DNA from: Alphaproteobacteria bacterium 46_93_T64
Lineage (GTDB): Bacteria > Pseudomonadota > Alphaproteobacteria > Sneathiellales > Sneathiellaceae
Assembly (NCBI GenBank): GCA_002163135.1
Contig: MAAN01000012.1
Coordinates: 62,001 to 126,000 of the forward strand
Length of the DNA: 64,000 nucleotides
Direction of reading: 5' to 3'
The stretch's first letter is position 1. Each line of letters starts with the position of its first letter. This document shows, piece after piece, positions 30,004 through 38,600 of this stretch. Both the position numbers and the translations under genes were made by a program. The notes under the pieces were generated by a model, which was not told the origin of the DNA, ran no database searches, and saw only the letters and a program-made list of their open reading frames with translations.

Positions 30004-31179
30004 ATGAAGATCCTTCCTGAACTTCAGGCAATACATGACGAACTGACAGAATGGCGGCATACAATTCATATGCATCCTGAAACAGCGTTTGAAGAGTATA
30101 AAACATCAGATTTTGTTGCAGAGAAATTGGAGAGCTTCGGTCTTGAAGTTCATCGTGGCCTTGCGAAAACTGGTGTTGTCGGAACGTTGAAGGCGGGGAA
30201 TGGTAATCGTGCCATCGGTCTTCGGGCGGATATGGATGCCTTGGATCTTCAGGAGTTGAACGAGTTCGAACATCGCTCACGAATAGACGGAAAAATGCAT
30301 GGCTGTGGGCATGATGGTCATACTGTGATGTTGCTTGGCGCTGCCAAATATCTTTCTGAAACGAAGAATTTTGACGGGACTGTCCAATTTATCTTTCAGC
30401 CAGCAGAAGAAAATGTGGCCGGCGGCCGTGTGATGATCAGTGATGGTCTGTTCGATCTGTTCCCGGTTGATAGTGTCTATGGTATGCACAATATGCCTGG
30501 CTTCAATGTTGGTGAATTCGCGGTCTGTAAAGGACCGATGATGGCTTCAGCAGATTTCTTTGAAGCGAAGATCATTGGAAATGGCGGTCACGGTGCGTTC
30601 CCGCATCAGACAGTTGACCCGATTGTTATTGCAGCAGAAGTTGTAACTGCATGGCAGAATATCGTCAGTCGAAATGTTGACCCGCTAAAGGCTGCAGTTG
30701 TTACTGTAGGTGAAATTCATGGCGGCCACACAACAAATGTTATTCCTGAAGAAGTTATCATGCGCGGAACGACACGTGCGTTTGATGATGACGTTCAAGA
30801 TTTGATTGAAGCCAATATGGAACGCGTTCTCAATGGTATTTGCGCTGCTCATGGAGCCAAAGCCGAATTTACCTATGATCGCCGATATGCTCCAACCGTG
30901 AATACTTCAGATGAAACTGATGAGGCTATTGCCACAGCGCGGGAGCTTGTGGGCGTAGACGCAGTGAACACAAACGTGACACCGGTGATGGGGGCTGAAG
31001 ATTTTTCATGGATGCTTCGCGAACGTCCAGGCTGTTATATTATGATTGCGAACGGAGCTGGAGAGGGGAGTTGCCATATCCACAATCCCAATTATGATTT
31101 CAATGACAAGATTCTTCCACTAGGGTCAAGTTATTGGGCACGGCTAACTGAGCGCTTATTGTCAAAAGATGCCGCGTAA
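30004..31179 (+). CDS. M20-family amidohydrolase (hippurate hydrolase-like)
   Basis: A cytosolic zinc amidohydrolase of 391 residues, expected to cleave N-acyl amino acids or similar amides. Metal ligands and catalytic residues are visible in order: MHPETAFEEY, GLRADMDALDLQE, MHGCGHDGHTVMLLGAA, FQPAEENVAGG, GMHNMPG, the dimerisation (lid) domain from about residue 185 to 300 with GNGGHGAFPHQTVDP, and PVMGAEDFSWML near the C-terminus. A GAGGG ribosome site precedes the ATG. The substrate cannot be read from the sequence; relatives include hippuricase and IAA-amino acid hydrolases. Confidence 0.92.
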   Translation: MKILPELQAIHDELTEWRHTIHMHPETAFEEYKTSDFVAEKLESFGLEVHRGLAKTGVVGTLKAGNGNRAIGLRADMDALDLQELNEFEHRSRIDGKMHGCGHDGHTVMLLGAAKYLSETKNFDGTVQFIFQPAEENVAGGRVMISDGLFDLFPVDSVYGMHNMPGFNVGEFAVCKGPMMASADFFEAKIIGNGGHGAFPHQTVDPIVIAAEVVTAWQNIVSRNVDPLKAAVVTVGEIHGGHTTNVIPEEVIMRGTTRAFDDDVQDLIEANMERVLNGICAAHGAKAEFTYDRRYAPTVNTSDETDEAIATARELVGVDAVNTNVTPVMGAEDFSWMLRERPGCYIMIANGAGEGSCHIHNPNYDFNDKILPLGSSYWARLTERLLSKDAA

Positions 31180-31325
31180 TAGGATTTATTGAGTAAAATC
31201 GCTTTAATGCCGGGTTTGGGGCGTGATGGTGGACACAAAATCGTGATATAAGGTTTTGCATTCGCCGTTTCAATGCCCCAAATTGAGTATATTAACTTTT
31301 TGATGCGTAACGTTGGTAGGTGTTC

Positions 31326-32186
31326 ATGGGTATACAGGTCAAATTCTGGGGTGTTCGAGGGTCGATAGCTACTCCCTCTGCTGACCACATGAAATATGGT
31401 GGTAATACTTCATGTGTCGAAATTGTCCTGGATGACCGTATCATTATTCTCGATGCAGGCACTGGTGTACGGATGCTTGGGAACTGTTTACTCAGCCGCG
31501 ATATTAAAAAGTATTTGTTCCTGCAATCTCATACACATTGGGATCACATCAACGGCTTCCCGTTTTTTGCTCCGGTTTATTGTGAAGATGTTAGCATTGA
31601 TTTTCATGCAGGACATCTTTCTTGTTGCGGTGGGATTAAACAGGTTCTGTCGTCTCAAATGTGTCAACCAACGTTCCCAGTTCCGTTTGAAGAACTCTCT
31701 GCGACAATCAATTTCAAAGATTTTGTTGCTGGTGAGAGCTTTTCATTGGGGGGCGGTGCAGAAGTAAAGACGGCGCCTCTTAATCACCCCGACGGTGGAA
31801 CGGGATATCGAATTGAATATGACGGTGTATCTGTATGCTACGTGACCGATACAGAACACAGGCCTGGCGAGCTGGATGCCAATATTCTCGGCCTTATAGA
31901 GGGCGCGGATCTGGTGATTTACGATAGTACCTATACCGACGAAGAATATCCCAAATTTGCTGGATGGGGGCATTCTACTTGGCAAGAAGGCATTCGATTA
32001 TGTAAAGCCGCTGGTGCCAAGCAATTGGCAATTTTTCATCATGACCCATCTCACGACGACGCTTTTATGGATGATATCGCACAGCAAGCAAAAACCATGT
32101 GGTCTGGTGCCTTTGTTGCACAAGAGGGATCTTGCATTGCACTAGAGCAGGACAAAGAAACTCTTCTTAAAACTGCAGCAGGATGA
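31326..32186 (+). CDS. metallo-beta-lactamase fold hydrolase
   Basis: A 286-residue protein with the metallo-hydrolase fold. The N-terminal strand VKFWGVRGSIATPS followed by GGNTSCVEI is typical of a subfamily related to phosphodiesterases and RNase Z-like enzymes. The metal site is shown by QSHTHWDHINGFPFF (HxHxDH), a His in LNHPDGGTGY, an Asp in YVTDTEH and a His near the C-terminus (FHHDPSHDD). The start is the ATG after TAGGTG, six bases past an in-frame GTG. Cyclic nucleotide, nucleic acid or phosphonate-ester substrates are all possible. Confidence 0.87.
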   Translation: MGIQVKFWGVRGSIATPSADHMKYGGNTSCVEIVLDDRIIILDAGTGVRMLGNCLLSRDIKKYLFLQSHTHWDHINGFPFFAPVYCEDVSIDFHAGHLSCCGGIKQVLSSQMCQPTFPVPFEELSATINFKDFVAGESFSLGGGAEVKTAPLNHPDGGTGYRIEYDGVSVCYVTDTEHRPGELDANILGLIEGADLVIYDSTYTDEEYPKFAGWGHSTWQEGIRLCKAAGAKQLAIFHHDPSHDDAFMDDIAQQAKTMWSGAFVAQEGSCIALEQDKETLLKTAAG

Positions 32187-32211
32187 GTGAGCATTCTATT
32201 TACTACTCACT

Positions 32212-33079
32212 CTAAAAGTCCTTTGACTGCCATCCTTCTATGTATGTGGTGATTAGAGGCACATCTCTTCTATCTTTGTGATACGCGAGATATTCCAGAT
32301 GCATGATTTCACAACCAACGATAGGGATGGACACCAATCGTCTGTCATGTGCTACTTCTTTTCGAGGTGAGATTGACACACCTTCTGCGTGAGCAACGGC
32401 TTCTATCAGCATTTCTCTACTTTTGAACGATACGATATTCTCATCAGGTATGTTTGAAAGATGTATCAGGTTCTCAGCAGCTGAAGAATAGCCGTAATTG
32501 TCTTTGTATAACAAGATTTTCAAATCAAGTAATTCGGGAGGAATTACTTGATGAACAGAGGCAAGCTTGTGATTTAGAGGTAGGGTTAAAGTCAATTTTT
32601 CAGATAAAAGAATCTCATAGCCGAGTTCATATCCTCTTGGCTCTCTTCCTGTTATGGCAATATCAATTAGATGATCAGTTAGTTTTTCTTGAACTTGTTG
32701 CTGATCGTAAACTACGAAGTCTAGCTCAACTTCTGGGTAACGCTTTTTAAAGTTAGGTGCACCTGGAAAAATTCTGTAGGCGGCGTCACAGGCAACTCGA
32801 ATTCGTCCGGACTGAAAAAGTTCTATTGAGCTTAATAGCTGATGAACTTCGGATTCAATGTTGAATTACCGACTGGAAAGTCGGAGTAACTGCATCCCAG
32901 ATTTCGTGAGTTTAACCTGCCGACCGCGGAGTTCAAATAGACATGTTTTATACGCGTTTTCTAATGCTTTTACTTGCAGGGTAATGGCAGGCCTGGCTCA
33001 GGCCCAGGGCTTTTGCCGCTAATGTGAAACCTCCTGCATTTGCAACAGCGTGAAACGCATTAAGCTGTGTGTGGTTCAT
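32212..33079 (-). pseudogene. decayed LysR-family regulator (one frameshift, one stop)
   Basis: Read on the minus strand from the ATG at 33079, the sequence gives a LysR helix-turn-helix (MNHTQLNAFHAVANAGGF, LAAKALGLSQ). An extra base near 32992 then shifts the frame; in the new frame it continues PAITLQVKALENAYKTCLF up to an in-frame TAA at 32866-32868. Past that stop the same frame continues FNIESEVHQLLSSIELFQSG and the effector domain (IRVACDAAYRIFPGAPNF, LVSIPIVGCE) to the normal end. The two lesions are independent, so this is a gene in decay rather than two genes. It is convergent with the metallo-hydrolase gene and divergent from a histidine phosphatase gene, one of which it may once have controlled. 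Confidence 0.85.
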
Positions 33080-33352
33080 GTCAGGCCTTTTTCAAAATTC
33101 TAGCCAACAAAGTTTCTATGTATTTTATTCCAAGGGAGGAATGTCTAGTAAGAAACTGATACAACTTACATTCACTTAAAAATGTATTGTTCTAGTCAAG
33201 TGGTATAATAGGTTGTGTGCTAAAAGTAAGTTATTTCACGTATTTGTATGATTTATTGTTTCAATTTCATGCATGGGTGGTGTTCAACTCTCTTTCAAAC
33301 AAAATGATAGAATGTTAGATTAATAAAAATTAAGAAATTTGAAGGACAGAAA

Positions 33353-33904
33353 ATGGCCAACTTGTATTTTGTACGGCACGGAGAAGCCAGCAGCTCATGG
33401 GAAACCTCTTCTGACCCGGGATTGAGTGATCTTGGTTGGAGGCAGGCTGAAGAGGTTGCGAACGAGATTGATCTTCAGATCAAACCCGTCGCTATATATT
33501 CGAGCCCGTTGTTGCGTGCAAAACACACAGCCTCTCCTCTTGAAAAGAAGTGGAACAGGCAAGCCGATATAATTCCTGCAATATCTGAAATCCCTTCTGG
33601 TAATATCTCGATGGATGAACGACGAAATTGGTTAAATCAATTAATGACAGGACAATGGAAAGAGCAACCCGATCATTTGATGTCCTGGCGTTCTGGTATC
33701 TTGGATGTTTTGAACTCTCAAACCGAAGATGCTGTGTTTTTTACCCATTTTATGGTGTTGAATGTTATTGTGGGAGCGATCAGTGGCGCGAGCGGCATCG
33801 TGTCTTTTCGGCCTGATAATTGTGCTGTTACTAAAGTCGATGTCACTAATGGTATAGCTAGGTTAGTGAATAAAGGTGATGAAGCGCATACAATAGTTAG
33901 CTAA
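33353..33904 (+). CDS. histidine phosphatase family protein
   Basis: A 183-residue phosphoglycerate-mutase-like phosphatase. The catalytic RHG motif is in LYFVRHGEASSS, followed by PGLSDLGWRQAEEVANEI, a second Arg in YSSPLLRAKHTASPL and the distal His in VFFTHFMVLNVIVG. The architecture fits SixA-like or CobC-like members rather than a glycolytic mutase; the substrate is unknown. GAAGGA precedes the ATG. About 60 bases follow before the marR-type gene on the same strand. Its divergent neighbour is the decayed LysR gene, about 270 bases away. Confidence 0.9.
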   Translation: MANLYFVRHGEASSSWETSSDPGLSDLGWRQAEEVANEIDLQIKPVAIYSSPLLRAKHTASPLEKKWNRQADIIPAISEIPSGNISMDERRNWLNQLMTGQWKEQPDHLMSWRSGILDVLNSQTEDAVFFTHFMVLNVIVGAISGASGIVSFRPDNCAVTKVDVTNGIARLVNKGDEAHTIVS

Positions 33905-33963
33905 ACTAGTATGTTAGTTTCAATGATATGACAGAACAGATGTGGCTCTCGAAAGGCGTTTAG

Positions 33964-34413
33964 ATGGAAGAAACTGATCAGAAAAATCAAATATCTGAAA
34001 CTACATATAGAGTTGAAGATCAAATCGGTTTCCTGTTAAGAAAAGCACATCAACGGGCGAGTGCCCTCTTTCAAAGCCAGTTTTCGGAATATCAGACAAC
34101 ACCCACTCAATTTTCAACTCTATGTAAGTTGAAAGATGAGGGAGAGATTTCGCAAAACCACCTCGGGCGATTGACCGCTATGGATCCTGCAACAATCCAA
34201 GGTGTTACTCGAAGGCTAATCGATCGCGGATTGGTGCAGACGCGACCAGATGACAAGGATCGTCGTCGGATGCTGTTACGCTTGACAGACGAAGGCCAAG
34301 GGGTCATTGACAGTTTGATATTAAAAGGTAAATCTGTAACAAAAAAGACGCTTTCTCCTCTGTCACAAGAAGAGCAGCTAAAACTAATTGAGTTGTTGAA
34401 TAAGATTTCGTGA
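33964..34413 (+). CDS. MarR-family transcriptional regulator
   Basis: A 149-residue winged-helix regulator. The helix-turn-helix is in FSTLCKLKDEGEISQNHLG and ATIQGVTRRLIDRGLV, and the wing in RPDDKDRRRMLLRLTDEGQ, the standard MarR pattern. Members bind DNA as dimers and release it on binding phenolic or other small ligands or on oxidation; there is no Cys in the conserved redox positions I could see. It lies 16 bases before the receiver gene, and three genes in a row here share close spacing, so it may regulate its own short operon. Confidence 0.92.
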   Translation: MEETDQKNQISETTYRVEDQIGFLLRKAHQRASALFQSQFSEYQTTPTQFSTLCKLKDEGEISQNHLGRLTAMDPATIQGVTRRLIDRGLVQTRPDDKDRRRMLLRLTDEGQGVIDSLILKGKSVTKKTLSPLSQEEQLKLIELLNKIS

Positions 34414-34428
34414 GCGTGAGGGCGTAAG

Positions 34429-34980
34429 ATGGCTGACTTAGATCTATCAGGTTTTACAGTACTAGTAGTGGATGATAACCCCTATATGGTGTCGCTGATA
34501 AGCTCCACTCTGTTAGGTCTTGGGGTTGGCAAAGTTAAAAAATTCTCTGACGCAAAACAAGCCATCGAATTTATAAAATTGGTCGCTGAAAATCCTGTGA
34601 AAGCAGGAGTCATGCAGCTTGACTTTATAGTGTCGAATTGGCAAATGGCCCCCATTGATGGGCTAATGTTTTTGCGCTGGGTCCGGACCCATAAAGAAAG
34701 CGAAAGCCGGTTTATTCCTTTTTTGATGGTAACTGGTTTTGGTGACAAATCAAAAGTGGAAGAGGCGCGAGATCTTGGGGTGAGTGAGGTTTTGGCCAAG
34801 CCGTTTTCGGTGAATTCAGTTGCGGATAAATTAATGCAAGTCATTGGGACTAGTAGGCAGTATGTCCAAAACGCTAGGTATTTTGGGCCAGATAGAAGGC
34901 GCCAGAACCTTCCCTATAAAGGTGCGGAACAGCGCATACTCACTGAAAAAGATCCTGAAGTAAAAGTAATCTACGAATAG
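34429..34980 (+). CDS. CheY-like receiver protein with Asn at the phospho-acceptor site
   Basis: A 183-residue stand-alone receiver. The fold is clear: VLVVDDNPYMVSLI with the acidic pair Asp15-Asp16, FLMVTGF with the conserved Thr, and VLAKPFSVNS with the conserved Lys. The expected acceptor in the strand-3 loop is replaced: the loop reads DFIVSNWQMAPIDG, with Asn70 where family members have Asp. It should not be phosphorylated in the usual way. A C-terminal tail with YFGPDRRRQ follows; that GPDRRR pattern recurs in alphaproteobacterial receiver proteins. GAGGG precedes the ATG. Ten bases separate it from the HPt-like gene, suggesting a functional pair. Confidence 0.9.
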   Translation: MADLDLSGFTVLVVDDNPYMVSLISSTLLGLGVGKVKKFSDAKQAIEFIKLVAENPVKAGVMQLDFIVSNWQMAPIDGLMFLRWVRTHKESESRFIPFLMVTGFGDKSKVEEARDLGVSEVLAKPFSVNSVADKLMQVIGTSRQYVQNARYFGPDRRRQNLPYKGAEQRILTEKDPEVKVIYE

Positions 34981-34989
34981 GAGAGCAAC

Positions 34990-35490
34990 ATGAATAAGCC
35001 AAAAATTTCTGTCCGCCTCTATCGTATGAGAAATCGATTGATGGAAAAAGCCGGCGGCATCGGAGCAACTGCTGCAACAAGTGCTTTTCCAAAGCATATG
35101 CTGGAAGAAACAGAAGAGCTCTTTCAGGAAATGATTTCGGACTATCCAGATTGGGTGCAGGAAACTCTGAATAAATTAACCGCCTTGGTTGAAGTGTGCG
35201 TTAATTTCGAGGAAAAGCGGATTGTGAGCTATAAAACCATCCAAGAGATTGCCCATGAAATGAAAGGGCAGGGCGGGACTTTCGGCTATCCGCTTGTTTC
35301 GACATTTGGCGACAGCCTGTATGATTTTACAGGCCCGAATGCAGGTCTGTCTGACAATCATGTTAAAATCATAAAGGCCCATGTAGACGCTATGAAAGCA
35401 ACGATTAATGGCCGGATACAAGGGGATGGCGGCCAAATCGGTACTGAATTGAAAACAATGCTCGCTGCAGCGATCAAGCAGTTTCAATAA
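34990..35490 (+). CDS. HPt-like (histidine phosphotransfer) protein
   Basis: A 166-residue, mostly helical cytosolic protein. The stretch IAHEMKGQGGTFGYP around His89 matches the HPt phospho-acceptor helix (AH.LKG..G.FG), so His89 is the likely phosphate carrier. The N-terminal 35 residues are basic (RLYRMRNRLMEK) and the region up to about 75 is helical. The overall family is not one I can name. It directly follows the Asn-receiver gene and has its own TAGGAG ribosome site. A strong hairpin terminator lies about 110 bases after the stop, ending the marR-receiver-HPt group before the large RHS gene. Confidence 0.8.
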   Translation: MNKPKISVRLYRMRNRLMEKAGGIGATAATSAFPKHMLEETEELFQEMISDYPDWVQETLNKLTALVEVCVNFEEKRIVSYKTIQEIAHEMKGQGGTFGYPLVSTFGDSLYDFTGPNAGLSDNHVKIIKAHVDAMKATINGRIQGDGGQIGTELKTMLAAAIKQFQ

Positions 35491-35601
35491 GTGGATAACT
35501 GAGTAAAGATTTCTATTTTCCGTAAAAACTGTTGCATTAATAGTCCTGAGTTCTTCTAGAATTTTATCACAAAGTTACTTCATCTGTCGTTTTGGGACAT
35601 C

Positions 35602-35638
35602 AGAGGTACGCAAATCTTTTGCCGTGCCTCTAGTTTTT
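35602..35638 (+). terminator. terminator between the HPt-like and RHS genes
   Basis: AGAGGTACG pairs with CGTGCCTCT (one G-U), and the loop contains a further CAAA/TTTG pairing with one bulged base. TAGTTTTTG follows. The RHS gene's own start is only about 25 bases later, so its promoter overlaps or precedes this hairpin. Confidence 0.8.
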
Positions 35639-35664
35639 GCCAATTCAGCAGAGAGGCTTTGCGG

Positions 35665-38600
35665 ATGTCCAGTTCGTTTACGTGTACCCGTTTCTCAATA
35701 GCAGTCATTACTTTACTGTTTCTATTCTACACCACGTCCATTTCCCATTCTAGAAATGCGCCCTATAAAAATGGCGATATAATTGATGTGGATAGAGGAC
35801 AAATATCAACGGGCGAGGTTCTTAAAAAGGACTTTCTGCCGTTGGATAATGTGTCTTTGTTTACAGACGCTAGTTTTCGAAACGCCAAAATTTTGTCTCG
35901 CGTAGAGGCACCGTTTTATTTGAATGTTGATAGGTTTCAGGCGCAAGCCTATATCAATTATCCAATAACGGTTGCGCCCGGCACAAACGGGTTTACTCCT
36001 GAAATTAGATTGAAAATTTCCAATGTCAAAAACGGCTCTTCGCTAACGGATGAACTTGTTGCCGGCGACGTAATTGCTAGTTGCAGCGGACTAAGCGGTC
36101 TATGCCTTGGCGAAGATCAATTGGTTGAAGTGGAGGTTTCCGGGAGCGACCGCACATACACTCTGAAAACAGATCCCAGAGTAAATATTACCAAAACACC
36201 TATTGGCTTTGTGCTGATCAACGGCGAAGGTCTGAAGCAGTTTTATGAGACAATTACAGCCGATGATGGAAGCCGTATTCATAGGCTTAGGTTCAGCATA
36301 GATTGGTTCGAAAACCATATATTCTATGAATATGATCTTGATACCGGGGCATTGTCAACGATCCGCTATGGTCAGGACAAAGTGTTATTTTCTCATCAAA
36401 GAACAATCCATTTTCGTTATGGGAATGAAAAACCGGGGCTTTTGACGCAAATTGAAAGTCGCATTAGTGGTCGTGTTGTCCGTGTGTATCAAATCGGGCG
36501 GAACCAGAAAAATCAGGTAATCACTCTACAAGAATGTGCGCCACAAACCGAAGGGACTTTGAAATTGTCCTGCTTCTCTCCGACTAGATTTGGGTGGATA
36601 GCGGATAACTCTGGCGGTGAAGCGATATTAAGAAGTGTCCAGAACGGCAAAGGAGCAGAAACAGTTGTTCAATACACGCTATCAAACAATGATCCAGTTC
36701 TGAAGACACTTATCTTGTATGAAGATGGCAAAAAGGTGGGTCAGACGGATTATGCGTTTTCTCAGCCGATTATAGATAACGGGGCCATAGTTGGATATTC
36801 GAAATCTTGGTCTCAAGCAACCGGACAACCAATTGGTGAGTATAAGCAGTATGGACAAGGAATATTGTCTGGAATGCTTGTCGCGGAGGGAATGTTCCAA
36901 AACGATGCTCATGAGGAGCTGCGTGCCACGGATTATCCATTGATATCGAAATCTGAGTATGTGCGAGGTGGAAAAGACGCAGACGGTGCAGAACTTCCTG
37001 TGTTTCTTAATCGAAAAATCCAGACCGTATTCGGCGAAAATGGAATAGTTCAAACGCAATCCGAAACAACTTATCGGTATGATAACAGAAACCGTATTAA
37101 GCGAATTGTTACGCCTGAGAGCAAGGAAGTATTCACGTATCTTGGTGAGAAGAATGCCGATCATTTTGATAAAGATACCGGAAATCTCGTCGTGGATAAG
37201 TCGATCTTTAACTTGAAACTTGGTAAGTTAAGTCAACGCCGTGTTTGGGAATACAGTTTTAGTGGATCTCGTCTTACAGGTTCCAAATCAAGAATTGAAA
37301 AAAATGGCGAAATTCTGGATGACCTCACAACGAAACAGCTGTTGGATGAACATGGAAATATTGTTGAAACTGTAACACGGGATAAGAAAACTAAATTTGG
37401 GTTTGACCCATTATACAAAACCTACCCAGTGAATGCCGAAGTCGTTGTCGTCGGGCAAAAAAGCTCCATCGACTGGCAATATGATGCAGCTTCAGGCAAG
37501 CAGGTCATGGAGAAATTTGAAGATGGATCACAGGTATGGACAGAGTTGAACGAGCTCGGACAGACTACCGATGTAACGACGATATTAACGGACCCTAAAA
37601 AAGCTTCCAGTGGTGAACCTTCTGGCGATGTCGAGACTAAAGAAGCGACCCGTATAACAGACCTAGGTGATGGTCGCATTCGCATGACAAAAGTGATCGA
37701 GAAAGCTGCCGTTCACACAAATAATGCTGAAGTACTAAAATTTGTAACTGTTACTGATGGGCTAGGGCGTGTCGTCAATATTAACGGAGAAGCGCGGGAT
37801 AAGCACGGCGTGTTGCTTCGTGAGAGTTCACTCGAAAACGAGTATACATCAATCGGGCAGACAACAACTGTCATTGACGAAACCGGTCGGGTTCAAAAAA
37901 CCAGGTTTGATCAGCTGGGCAGAGTTGTTTCTGAAGAAACCGAAGGTTATGGAGCAACTGAGTTTCTGTACAATGCTGACAATCTAGTCTCCCAGATTAT
38001 TCGCAATGGCAAAACAATCGGACTTGCATATGATGAGCGGGCCCGTCTTGTTAGCAAGAAGTTACCAGACGGGTTTGAATATTCATATGAATATGATGTG
38101 AGACATCCCACAAAAGTAAGCCGGACTGTTCTCCCCTCAAAAAAAGTTATTGAATATACATTTACCGATGAAGGCAAACCTTCTGAAAAACGCGTCATAA
38201 TTCCGGATGTTATCGGCGACGACGTTGAGTTCGTTACTTCATTTGAATATCAAAACGGTCAGCTTTCCAAGGTTACATATCCGGATACTTCGGAGGTGTA
38301 TTATCAATATGAGGGCTCCCGCCTCGAAAATATTCGGTGGGGCAACAATCCGCCAAAAGAGTGGAAGAGTGCAAATATTCCTATTGCTTCCTATCAATCT
38401 GACTTCCTGAAGTCTGGAGATGCTGTTCTTGTAAAGGAATTGGGCAATGGTATCTTAGAGAAGTACCGGTGGACTAAAAACGGAAATCTGCACTCTATTG
38501 ACTTTGAACGCAATGGAAATGTTGCGGAAAACAATGGGTCAATTGCCAGTCTTTTTTATGAGTTTACAGAAGATGCAAATTTATTAAAAAATGAAACGAG

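Noticed and set aside
32866-32992. Programmed frameshift or readthrough in the LysR gene
   Set aside because: There is no slippery heptamer at the shift point, and a separate in-frame stop is also present; decay explains both more simply.
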